DNA from: CAYLNM01 sp964385045
Lineage (GTDB): Bacteria; Planctomycetota; Phycisphaerae; Phycisphaerales; SM1A02
Reading direction: 5' to 3'
Assembly: GCA_964385045.1 (NCBI GenBank)
Contig: CAYLNM010000056.1
Location: 1-24,461, forward strand
DNA: 24,461 bases
Numbering within the stretch: the first letter of the stretch is position 1; each line of letters starts with the position of its first letter. Positions 1 to 9,000 of this stretch are shown here, piece by piece. The position numbers and the translations under genes are program-made. Under the pieces are notes generated by a model. The model worked only from the letters and a program-made list of their open reading frames with translations, had not been told where the DNA came from and made no database searches.

Positions 1-245
1 GCGTCGACGCTCGCTGTCCGATGGTATCGATACCCGACGCCGCCGAACACCCTTGCCTGCGAAGTCGGGCCATCGAACGAAGCCCCCCGCCGGGCCGCCC
101 GGACGACCCCGCGAGGGCGCACGTCAGGCCGGCCCCGGCGGGGCGGGACGGTGAATCGAACCACCTCCGATGCCGCCTCGTCGAAGCGGCCGACACCCGA
201 ATCGATTTCCGTGGTCGACCCCTGCGGCCGACTGGGCGGCCGCGA
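1..245. other. Non-coding stretch downstream of tpsA
   Basis: I see no convincing gene here. The stretch follows the stop codon of the TpsA gene and runs to the window edge. It holds a perfect 12-bp palindrome, GGTATCGATACC, at 23-34. Two complementary GC-rich blocks lie near 85-96 and 131-143 and could pair imperfectly as a terminator-like stem for the minus-strand operon. No T-run follows, so termination here is only a guess. Confidence 0.4.
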
Positions 246-3200
246 TCACTCGGCTGGCTCCTCCGTCGGGACCTGCTCCTCGATGGCGGGCTGCTCGGCA
301 ACCGCCGGAGACTCGGTGAGTTGCCGCCACTCGGCATACACGGCAGGAGTCCGAACCGGGATGAACGCACGCGGGTTGTAGAGCTCGTTCGAGAGCCACG
401 CGTCGATGTAGGGCTGCCGTTCCGCGTTGGTCATGCCGGCGGCGGCAAGACGTCGGTCGATCTCGCGGAAGTACTCGAGGCCTTCGCGGATCATCCGGGT
501 CTGCTCCTGGATCACTTCCGCCCCCCCCCGCTCGATCAGACTGGCCACGGCGAGCGTCCACTCCTCGTCCGTCGGCGTCCGCCCCTCCTCGCGTTCGAAG
601 GTGGTGAACGCCTCGATCGCCACCGCCTCCATTGCCCCGTCCAGCGGCTCTTGGCCGTCGACGATTCGCTGACCGAGAGCCTGCAGCTCGGCGGCGTTGA
701 ACCGCTCGGCCTTCCGCGGCGGGATGAGGTCGTCTGGATCGGCCACCGTGGTCAGGAGCAGCGGATCCTCCAGCACCGCGCCGGCGCCCTCTGCGAAAGC
801 GATGCGCTCGTCCTCATCGAGCTCGCGGATGGTGAGGCGGAGATTCTCCTCGAGCGCCTCCCGCTCCGCCTGGCCGAGACTGCTCGCCGCCCGAACCGGC
901 TGCGCGCCCTCCGTGGTCGGCAGCGCACCGGCCAGGCCCTCGGAGACGTCCTGAATCGACGGACCCACCGGGGCAAGGTCGAAGACGCTGACGCCGGACC
1001 CGAAGTCACCGATCACGATCTCGTCGGTGAAGGCAAGCACTCGGAAGTTCTGAAGGGCCCCGAAGCCGCTCAGATCCGCATCACCGTCGGGCGAGCCGAA
1101 CGTCGGCAGCCCGGCCTCTCCCCCGCCCGTCCGGGTCGGTGTGACGCTGAAGTCGAAGCCGGTGAACGACACGTAGTCGCTCCCGTCCTGGAGTACGATC
1201 GACGAGGCGTTGACGTCGACCAGCCCGACCACGTTCAGATCGTTCAGGGTCACCGTGGCCGCCTCACCGTCGATCAGCAGGCCTCCCGCGGTGGTGAGCG
1301 AGTCAGTCGAGGACATCTCGAAGGACGATCCGACCTCGAAGGTCACGCTCGGCGGCGGATTCTCGCCTTCCGGCTGTGGCGCAAACTGGAGATCCTCACC
1401 CACCGTCCAGATCGTGGCGAATGTCGCTCCGTCCGGGCCATCCACGCCGCCCTCCAAGTCGAAGACGAACGACTCCGCTGACAGCACGCTGCCGTCCAGG
1501 ATCAGGACCGCCTGCCCGACGCTGCCGCCGTCGCGCTCGACGGTGACCGTGCCGAGGGCCTGCCCGCCCGTTCCGACATCGCCGCCGAAGACGACCCACT
1601 CGTTCCCCCCGAGGGTCACAGTGAGCTCTTGAGCCCCTCCATCGGAGAGGACGGCGCCGTCGAAGTGGACCGCGGCCCGTACCAGCTGACCGTCGGAGGT
1701 CTCGTTCATTCCGGCGGGCTGGATCTGCGTGGTGCCGGTGAGCGTGGTCGTGCCCACGAAGAGCAGTGACGTGTTCGTGAACTGGCCCTGGATCCTGCTG
1801 TCGCCGACCACGTCGAGGGCATCGCCGGTCGAGCCGTTCGCCAGCGTGACGAGCGTCCCGAGCAGCCGGGTGCCGTCGGCGAACTCGATCGTCACCGGCC
1901 CTTGCCACACTTGTCCCTCGGCCGTGACGATCTCTCCGGTCGCGATCGTCGCGTCGCCGTTCACGTCGAGCGACGTCGCGGAGACATCTCCCTCGAAGCG
2001 GACCGAGTCGGCCTCGACGGCGATCGCCCCTGAGCCCGCGTCGTCGACCGTCACCGTGTCGCCGAACGTGGCCGACGTGGCGATGACGTCGAGATCGCCG
2101 TTGCCGTCGAGCGCCTCCGTAACGGTCAGGTTTCGCGTCACATCGAGCCGGATGTCCCCTTCCGCCCCAATGGAGCCGAGCACCGCGTCATTCCCAGCGT
2201 CGACCAGGACGTTCTCCCCGTCGTTCGCGGTGCCGTCGCTCGCCTCCATCANNNNNNNNNNNNNNNNNNNNNNNNNNNNNNNNNNNNNNNNNNNNNNNNN
2301 NNNNNNNNNNNNNNNNNNNNNNNNNNNNNNNNNNNNNNNNNNNNNNNNNNNCGCCCGACGCCACGACGTCGTTCGCCGTGACGTTCCCCGCCGCGGCGAT
2401 GTCGACCACGTCACCCTCCGACGTCACGTCACCGACCGTCACGTCGCCGTCGGTCGCCGAGATGGCGACCGCGTCCGCGGCCGAGATGTCGGACGCCATC
2501 ACGTCCTGCTCGTTCGCCGTCAACGTCACCGCGTCCGCCGCGGTCACCGCTCCCGTGATCGTCACCGCGTCGCCCTCGATCGTCACGGACTCGTCGACGT
2601 CGGGGTCGTCTTCCTCGCCGCCGGCCTCGATGCCGCCGTTCACCGTGACCGCGCCGCCGTCCGCTCCGTCGTCGTTGGCCGTGACGCTCACCGCGCCACC
2701 CGCCTGCACCACGATCGCATCCGGCTCGGCCTCGTCGCCCAGCTCGACGTCGTTGCCCGCCGTCACCGTCACGCCACCCGCCGCCACGATGGAGCCCAGC
2801 TCGGCGTCGTTCTCCGCGTCGACCAGGACGTTCTCCCCGTCGTTCGCGGTGCCGTCGCTCGCCTCCATCACGTCGATGAGCACGTCGTTGCCCGCCATCG
2901 CGACGATGTCGTCGCCGGCGATCATGCTCCCGACATCGACGTTGTTCCCCGCATTCGCCGACGCGTCACCCGCCGCCTCGATCGAGCCGACCTGCACGTC
3001 CATGCCCGCCGTCGCCGACGCGTTCCCCGTCTCGCTCCGGATCAGGTTCGCCGAGACCGTGCCCGCCGTCCCCTCCACCGTCGCGTCGCCCGACGCCACG
3101 ACGTCGTTCGCCGTGACGTTCCCCGCCGCGGCGATGTCGACGAGGCCCCCGGAGACCGCGTCACCGCCGATGCTGACGTCCTGGCTTGCCGTCAACTCGA

Positions 3201-4551
3201 GATCGCCGGTCGCCGTCACGTCGCCGCTGAGGCTCACGTTGCCGCCCGTCGCGTCGAGATCGAGCGAACCGGGGCCGACGAGATCGCCATCCACGGCGAT
3301 TGCGGCCCCTTGCATCACGCCCTGGGTCGCCCCCCCTGCCGCGGCGTTGCCGACGGTCAGATCGCCGGTCCACTCCTGCGTACCCGAGCCGGTGTCGATG
3401 TCCACCACGCCAGGATCGTCGACGCCGACGATCGTGGCGGACGCCATGTCGACGATGAGATCGGTCTCTGCCCCGGCGATGGTGCCGTCGACCTGCAGAC
3501 TGGTGCCCTGCGACTCGTCATCGCGACCGCCGATTCGGACCGTTCCGGCCCCGAAGAGCGCGATGTCTCCGGCCACGTTCATCAAGTCGGCTTGCACGAC
3601 GACGGAATCCGCGAGTTCCAGCACCTCCGCATCGACGGACAGGCTATCGGCGCGTACCGCGGGATCGGCACCACCCCCTTCCAATCGCACGCCCCCCCCG
3701 TCGGCCTGAAGCAGCACCTCGCGGCTCTCGATCGTGCCGGAGCTCCGCATCGCGAGCGAGGCGAAGTCGCCGGCGCCCAGCACCACCTGGCCGCCCTGAC
3801 CCGTCGTGATCGTCCCGGTGTTATCGACGCCGATCATGCCTGCGTCCGCCTGGCCCGCGCTCGAGACCTCGACCGCGATCCGTCCCCCGGCGATCGGCAC
3901 CAGCCGTACCGAGCTCTCGGAAGCACCGGCGCCGACCATGGCGACGATCCCGTTCGGGACGCTCACGGTGCCCGCATTGGAGATCGTCGTGCCCACGAAG
4001 GCGGCGATCGAATCCGCCGTGATGCTGGCGTTTCCGATCTCGACCGAACCGCGAACGTTCGTGAAGTTGTAATTCTCCGTCGTGAAGTCGAAGTCGGAGA
4101 GCTCCGCGGCCGCCGCGTAGATGCCGCCGACGTCGACCACCGCCCCGTCGAGGAACTGGACACCGGCGGGGTTCACGAAGATCACGATGCCGTTCGCATG
4201 CAGCTGACCCGCGATCGTCGTCGGATCAGGACCGACGATGCGATTGAGCACCCGGGCGGCCGCGCTCGGCTGGATGAAGTTCACGATCTCGTTCGCAAGC
4301 ACCGTGAAACTGTCGTATTGAATGATCGCGCCGTCGGGGGCGACGATCTCCCAGACGCCGTTAGGGAGCGACGTGATCGTCACGCCGTCCACCTCGGTGT
4401 AGCCCGACGGCCCCGCGATCGCCGGCGTCCCGTTCGCGAGCACGCTCACCAGGCTCACGGCTCCGAGGAGGCCGGCTCGCCGCACGCGGCGACGAACTCC
4501 GGCGAGCATGCGGCGGCGGATCGATCGCGGCGACATCATCGAACGCTTCAT
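246..4551 (-). CDS. TpsA-type large exoprotein (filamentous haemagglutinin-like), interrupted by an assembly gap
   Basis: This is the secreted partner of a two-partner secretion system. I chose the ATG at 4551 because AGGGAG lies about 9 bases upstream; an in-frame ATG at 4569 has no properly spaced site. The N-terminus has a long basic signal peptide ending near TPAIAG, then a TPS secretion domain whose hallmark HANGIVIFVNPAGVQF lies around residues 117-133. The body is a repetitive Val/Ala/Asp/Gly-rich region typical of beta-helical exoproteins. The last 220 or so residues change to a charged, predicted helical segment ending in a Glu/Pro-rich tail (stop TGA at 246-248). A 100-N gap at 2252-2351 breaks the frame; restoring the inferred 216 bp gives one ORF of about 1473 aa. 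The TpsB gene lies 84 bp upstream, so they are probably co-transcribed. The cargo function (adhesin, toxin or other) is not evident. Confidence 0.87.
2197..2406 (-). repeat. Second, gap-disrupted copy of the tpsA repeat
   Basis: Only the two 55-bp ends of the copy are present, at 2197-2251 and 2352-2406, and the middle is replaced by Ns. Both flanks are the same length, which fits contigs that ended one k-mer into a repeat collapsed by a de Bruijn assembler. That reading is inference; the identities are visible directly. Confidence 0.8.
2252..2351. other. Assembly gap (100 N) inside the tpsA gene
   Basis: Exactly 100 Ns, a conventional scaffold-gap placeholder rather than a measured length. 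The bases on each side match the two ends of an intact repeat at 2816-3141. The coding frames left and right of the gap disagree at 100 bp but agree if 216 bp are missing. Confidence 0.98.
2816..3141 (-). repeat. Intact copy of a 326-bp repeat within tpsA
   Basis: Positions 2816-2870 are identical to 2197-2251 and positions 3087-3141 are identical to 2352-2406; identity stops at the next base on each outer side. The interior, 2871-3086 (216 bp, 72 codons), would therefore fill the N gap if the second copy is full length. The repeat encodes part of the beta-helical body, including the phrases VDIAAAGNVTANDVVASG and MEASDGTANDGENVLVDA. Confidence 0.85.
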
Positions 4552-4635
4552 CGTCTGTTGCTCCCTCATCTCCGCCGACGGAAGGCGGATCCCCGGCCCC
4601 CGAAGATGGGCCGTCCCACGCCTGTGTAACGTGCC

Positions 4636-7299
4636 TCAGAAGAGAAGTGAAGCCAGAAAATGCACTCGGTTCGAGCCGGATTCCGTCCGCCCCTCGAGCT
4701 CCTCGAGCGCGAAGCCCCAGTCGACCCGAACGTCGACGTTGTTGCGCAGCCGAAGCTGCACGCCGACTCCCGCCCCGAGGAGCGTCTCGTCGTCCTCGAA
4801 GCCGAAGGCGTCGCTCTTCTCCGTGTAGGCGAAGTCGACGAACCCGCGGAAGATCAGATCCCAGTCCGTGGGTCCGAGAACGAACTGCGGGGCAGCCCGA
4901 AAGGGGCGGCCGAAGAAGTCCTCGCCCGGGTCGGGGGTCACCCCGAACAATCGCGGGAGGTGGAGGCGATACTCCGCGGTCGCGAGCACGACGGTATCTC
5001 CCACCGAGACCGACTCGGGGTAGCCGCGCACGGTGAAGAGCCCGCCCGCGACCTGCTCTTCCTGCGGGATCAGGCGGCGGTCGAACGCGTACTGTCCACG
5101 AACGCGGAAGGCCAGCTCATGAGCGAGCGTTGACGACTCCGGAGTGGACAGATCCTGCCACGCAGCGCGGTCGAGCACCGGCTCGAGGTAGAACGCGTGG
5201 CTCACGTCCCACCGAAGCTTGTACCACTCCTCGTCGGGCTGAAGTCGACCGATCTCGTTCAGATCGTCTGGATCGTTGTTCGTCCACGCCCCGTCCGAGT
5301 ACTCGAACAGAACGATCGCGTTGGTCGAGGCGATGTCCGAGAGCCGCTCATAGCGCAGGCCGAGGTACGGCACGATGAATCGAGCCGCCCCTTCCTGGGC
5401 GAGCAAGGGGTCCTCGGTACGGGCGTCGAGGAAGCGGGTGCCGACGATCAGGTCGAGGAAGTGCTCGCGATCCTGGAAGAAGTTCCAGGCGAGCTCTCCG
5501 CCGACCGCCCACGAATCGCCGGAGAAGTCCTGGCCGAAGAAGCCGACCTCGGAAGCGAGGTACTGGCCCCAGCCGCCGAAGACCCGCCACCGGAGCCGAT
5601 CGAGGTCCCCGACCCGCGCCGCGTAGGACGCGTTGGCCGCCAGGTTCCGGTCGAAGTCCGGCGTTGAGAACTCGAGTGAGAGCGTGTCGTCACTGTCCGT
5701 CAGCTGCGAGTGCACGAGGCCGAATCGATAGCGAATGCGGTCGGTCTGGGCGGTGCCGGTGTTCGAGGCCTGCCCGTAGAGGAAGAGCGGCTTCGTCTCG
5801 CTGATCAGGTAGTCGAGCGTCACGCCCGCACCGGCCGTGGGGTCGCTCGCGTCGGTCGCGTCCGGTCCCGGCGTGATCGCGACGTCGACGCGGCGTCCGG
5901 GATAGCGACTCATGCGGAAGAGATAGTCGTCGAGCTCGCCCCGGCGGATGAGGTACGCCGGCGTCCCGTCCGCCCGGGTGTCGCCGGGACCGGCGACTGG
6001 GAGGGCTCCCCCGGTGGCCTCGCGGCGCTGCACGATGGGGTCGTCCGGATCGGGTTCCGCCTGCCCCCACTCGGGGCCGCCGTACACCGCGACCGGCGAC
6101 GTGCGGATGAAGCGTCGGTGCCGCGGAATGTCGGTCCCCGTTTCGATGCCGGGATCCGGGTCCGGGGAGGATCCGATGGTACGAATGTCGCGAGCGACCG
6201 CCAGCAGCACCTCGACCGGGAAGACGCGGTCGAGCGCAGGGCCGCCGCCCGTCACCACCCGCGCGTCCTCGAATCGCGGTACGGCCGGCTGGCCACGGTT
6301 GCCGGCGAGGGCATTGAACGGTCGCCCTGCGGGTCGCACCCGAACGCCCAGCCAGTCGCGGGAGACGAATGCATCCCGCACCGCCTCCAGTACGACCTGG
6401 ACCGCGGACACGCCGTACGTTCCCTCGCCGTCGGGGGAGAAGAGCGTGGCCAGGGGGAGCTCCGTCGCGGGCCCGGGCCGAGCCGCCACCCAGACGCCGT
6501 CCGCATCGTGCAGGGAGACCGTCGCCCCCTCGATGACGTCGGCGAAGACCGACTCGGGAACCATCTCCTCCAGCGGCGAGACGAGCCGGAAGCGACTGAT
6601 CTCGATCGGTTCCCCGTCCCACGCGTACCGAAACGTCAGCGGCTCGCCCTCGCGCCGGAGATCTCTCCCCGTCCCCGGGTCGATGTCGGCCGGATCGATC
6701 CAGACGCGGAGCGTCCGATCCGCGTGCTCGGCCGACAACGCCTCGACGATGGCGTCGAGGGCACCGGCGGTGAAGACGGTTCCGGGCTCGATCGGTTCCT
6801 CGAAGAACGGCCCGAAGGATATCGGCTCGGCGTCATCGCCGGCCTCGATGAGACGCCAGACGCCCGCCGCGTCACGAATGATCGGAACCATCACGTCACC
6901 GATCGCACGAGCCCGTACGCCGGACTCCGGATCCGCCTCGTCGGCGAGCAGAAGCACGTCTCGGAGGAACGGCCACCGCTCGAAGTCCGCGGTCGCCCAG
7001 CCGACGTCGATGGCCGACACAGGGTAGGTGGGTTCGAGCGGCTCGGCCCGGACCGCTCCGTCGTCCGCCTCGGGCGCGGCGGCCGTATCGGCGTCCTCCG
7101 CCGCGTCAATCGTCTCGGCGTCGCCCACCGCGGCGGCCGCCTCGGCGGACGCTGCGTCGCGGGAGTCGACACTCGCGGGTTGCTCCTCCGTCGCTGACTG
7201 GCCCTCCGCAGCCGACGTGACCGCGGCGCACGAGATCGCCGTCATCGCCGCGAACGGGAGCATGCCGAAGCAGCGACGCGAGGCACGAGGACGTGACAT
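4636..7299 (-). CDS. TpsB-type outer-membrane transporter (ShlB/FhaC family)
   Basis: TpsB proteins are Omp85-superfamily barrels that move their TpsA partner across the outer membrane. I start at ATG 7299, with AGGAG 10 bases upstream; a TTG at 7308 touches that site and is too close. A signal peptide (hydrophobic LPFAAMTAISCAAVTSAAEG) precedes a low-complexity Ala/Glu/Asp-rich linker of roughly 60 residues. The periplasmic part ends in a POTRA-like segment near residue 450 (LIRRGELDDYLFRMSRYPGR, then ITPG and an NTGTAQT strand). From about 490 on there are alternating strands typical of a 16-strand barrel, with the family signature VRGYPES near residue 756, and the chain ends in a terminal Phe. 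At 887 aa it is much longer than the usual 550-600 aa; the excess is all N-terminal to the barrel and may contain extra POTRA-like units. The tpsA gene follows after 84 bp. Confidence 0.85.
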   Translation of the reverse strand: MSRPRASRRCFGMLPFAAMTAISCAAVTSAAEGQSATEEQPASVDSRDAASAEAAAAVGDAETIDAAEDADTAAAPEADDGAVRAEPLEPTYPVSAIDVGWATADFERWPFLRDVLLLADEADPESGVRARAIGDVMVPIIRDAAGVWRLIEAGDDAEPISFGPFFEEPIEPGTVFTAGALDAIVEALSAEHADRTLRVWIDPADIDPGTGRDLRREGEPLTFRYAWDGEPIEISRFRLVSPLEEMVPESVFADVIEGATVSLHDADGVWVAARPGPATELPLATLFSPDGEGTYGVSAVQVVLEAVRDAFVSRDWLGVRVRPAGRPFNALAGNRGQPAVPRFEDARVVTGGGPALDRVFPVEVLLAVARDIRTIGSSPDPDPGIETGTDIPRHRRFIRTSPVAVYGGPEWGQAEPDPDDPIVQRREATGGALPVAGPGDTRADGTPAYLIRRGELDDYLFRMSRYPGRRVDVAITPGPDATDASDPTAGAGVTLDYLISETKPLFLYGQASNTGTAQTDRIRYRFGLVHSQLTDSDDTLSLEFSTPDFDRNLAANASYAARVGDLDRLRWRVFGGWGQYLASEVGFFGQDFSGDSWAVGGELAWNFFQDREHFLDLIVGTRFLDARTEDPLLAQEGAARFIVPYLGLRYERLSDIASTNAIVLFEYSDGAWTNNDPDDLNEIGRLQPDEEWYKLRWDVSHAFYLEPVLDRAAWQDLSTPESSTLAHELAFRVRGQYAFDRRLIPQEEQVAGGLFTVRGYPESVSVGDTVVLATAEYRLHLPRLFGVTPDPGEDFFGRPFRAAPQFVLGPTDWDLIFRGFVDFAYTEKSDAFGFEDDETLLGAGVGVQLRLRNNVDVRVDWGFALEELEGRTESGSNRVHFLASLLF

Positions 7300-7620
7300 C
7301 GATACCAATCTCCTGAACTGTGTGCGAGCCGGAAGAGACCCGATCGAGCGCGTGCCGGTGAGGGAGACGAGACACGACGGCTCACCGCGGCCCGCTCGCC
7401 TTGCGAGCCCTTCCGCGGGGAGTCAACCGCCGTGATACCCGAGCATCGCACCGAGCCTTGCTCGGATCCGAGCGGGAGCGACCGACCTTAATCCACCGGT
7501 CAGGCCGATCAAGGCAAATGTGCGCCGTTTCGGGGATTCGACCATGCCCCGCGACCACGCCCCGTCCGCAGCCGGCAAGCCCGCCACCGCGCGGCCTTGA
7601 GCGAAGCCGGCAACGCCGGC
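7300..7620. promoter_or_regulatory. Intergenic leader between tagF and tpsBA
   Basis: No gene is supported in these 321 bp. The stretch probably holds the 3' end of the T6SS transcript and the promoter and leader of tpsBA, though I cannot find a convincing -35/-10 pair. It contains three small perfect hairpins with 6-bp stems and 3-nt loops: 7394-7408 (GCTCGC-CTT-GCGAGC), 7451-7465 (CCGAGC-CTT-GCTCGG) and 7606-7620 (GCCGGC-AAC-GCCGGC, touching the tagF stop). None has a T-run. The ribosome binding site AGGAG of tpsB is at its left end. Confidence 0.4.
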
Positions 7621-8997
7621 TCATGCCGTGCGACGAGTCGACTCATCTCCCCGGGGGAAATCCGCTGCGTCGGCGCCCTGATCGTCGCTCGTCTGAGTGC
7701 CGGCGGCGCCCCCCGAATCACCCTCGTTCGGCGGTCCTTCCTCGGCGAGCAGTCGCTCAACCCCGGGGGCCCCTTCCGGCTCCGTGGCCTCGCAGATGGG
7801 CGGGAGCGCACCGGCGGAGTCGGCGGGGTCGGCGGGGTCGGCGGGCTCCGGCGGAGCGGCTGAGCCGTCGGCAGTCGGGAGGGCGCCCGAGGCTGGGCGA
7901 CCGTCCGTCGAACCGCCGGATGACGCCGCGTCCGAATCGGACGTCGGCGGATCCTCCGCAACGCCTTGGAGACGGCCGTCGCCAAAGCCGTAGCCGCGAA
8001 GCAGCTGCTCCCGCCGCTCCGCGCTGATCTCGAAGGGAACATCCGTCACGCACGGCTCACGATCGAGCGAGAGCCCCAGGCAGGCGAGGGTTCGCTCGTC
8101 GGCCCGTCCGACGATGATGTCGAGCCACGGCCGGCCGGCCGGAGCCAGCAGCCATCGCTCGGCGTCATCCGTCATCTGCGCGAGCAAGGCGTCCCACCGG
8201 GTGATTGACTCGAGCCAGCAGCCGGGGGCCGAGGGAACGCGGAGCCAGACGCCCGACGGCATGCGAATGACCTCGGTTCGGCTCAACGGCTTGCGGCCAC
8301 CGCGGCCGGGGGTCGAAGGACGGTGCCGATCCAAGGCATAGAGGATTCGAAGCAGTCCCTCGTCATCGATGCCCGGCGGCAGGACGGGCGCGGCGAGTGC
8401 ACCGTCCCCGCTTCCTCCACCCTTTGACCGCCCCGCCGCCGGCGGAGCGTCGTCGGAGACGGCCACCGGACGCGATGCCGATCGCTCCCACGCCGCCTTC
8501 AGCGATCGGCGAATCGCCTCGAGTCCCGTCAGGTCGGCGAGCGCCGCGTGAAGATCCTCGGCCCGGTCGAACCACGCTCCGAGATCGGCGGCCACATGAA
8601 CCCCGACCCCCGAGAGCACGGTCACGAGCGGGAATCGGTCCCGCTCTCCGGCGTCGCGCGACGGAACCATGCGGGCGGCGATCCAGCGCCGCTCGGTTCG
8701 CCTCAGAATGCGGTGATCGAGGACCGGCGCGCCCGGCTGGTCTCCAGCATCCCACTTGCCGCGGTCGAGATTGCGGACGATCCCCTCGCGGTACAGGTGG
8801 TCATAGAACGCCTGAATGCTCCCGGACTCCTCGCCCACCCTGAAATAGAGATGCTCGTCGTGTCCGGGGTGCTTGCCGAAGACTGCCGCGCTGCGGGCCC
8901 CATCCTCGCCGGCATCACGGCCGCGCAGTGCATCTCCCACGCGGTCGGCCAGGGCCCGGAAACGGTCACGGCTGCGGCGGAGCATCGCCAGAGGCAT
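7621..8997 (-). CDS. tagF: TagF-like type VI secretion regulator with disordered tail
   Basis: TagF proteins act in the cytoplasm as post-translational repressors of T6SS assembly, usually connected to the kinase/phosphatase/FHA switch. The N-terminal domain carries VFGKHPGHDEHLYFRVG at about residues 39-55, followed by FYDHLYREGI. It keeps the order of the TagF opening (a GK-P motif followed by a description of a called sub-domain), but is divergent. Residues 348-458 are a low-complexity tail rich in Pro, Ala, Asp, Gly and Ser with a PAD-PAD-PAD run, atypical for the family. The ATG at 8997 begins three bases after the tssM stop, which implies translational coupling; an ATG at 8985 is an alternative start. 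The identification rests on the motif plus its place directly after tssL-tssM. A wider TagF-related family is the main alternative. Confidence 0.7.
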   Translation of the reverse strand: MPLAMLRRSRDRFRALADRVGDALRGRDAGEDGARSAAVFGKHPGHDEHLYFRVGEESGSIQAFYDHLYREGIVRNLDRGKWDAGDQPGAPVLDHRILRRTERRWIAARMVPSRDAGERDRFPLVTVLSGVGVHVAADLGAWFDRAEDLHAALADLTGLEAIRRSLKAAWERSASRPVAVSDDAPPAAGRSKGGGSGDGALAAPVLPPGIDDEGLLRILYALDRHRPSTPGRGGRKPLSRTEVIRMPSGVWLRVPSAPGCWLESITRWDALLAQMTDDAERWLLAPAGRPWLDIIVGRADERTLACLGLSLDREPCVTDVPFEISAERREQLLRGYGFGDGRLQGVAEDPPTSDSDAASSGGSTDGRPASGALPTADGSAAPPEPADPADPADSAGALPPICEATEPEGAPGVERLLAEEGPPNEGDSGGAAGTQTSDDQGADAADFPRGDESTRRTA

Positions 8998-9000
8998 CCT

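Noticed and set aside
2352..3141. CRISPR-like or mobile repeat
   Set aside because: The repeats are in-frame coding units of a beta-helical exoprotein, with no regular spacers, no terminal inverted repeats and no transposase.
246..4551. Two separate genes or a true frameshift in tpsA
   Set aside because: The frame change coincides with the 100-N placeholder and disappears with the 216-bp repeat interior, so an assembly artefact explains it.
1729..4629. Long plus-strand frames over tpsA
   Set aside because: They are antisense shadows of a repetitive GC-rich gene, dominated by Ser/Thr/Pro or Arg/His/Asp, and one spans the N gap only because Ns hide stops.
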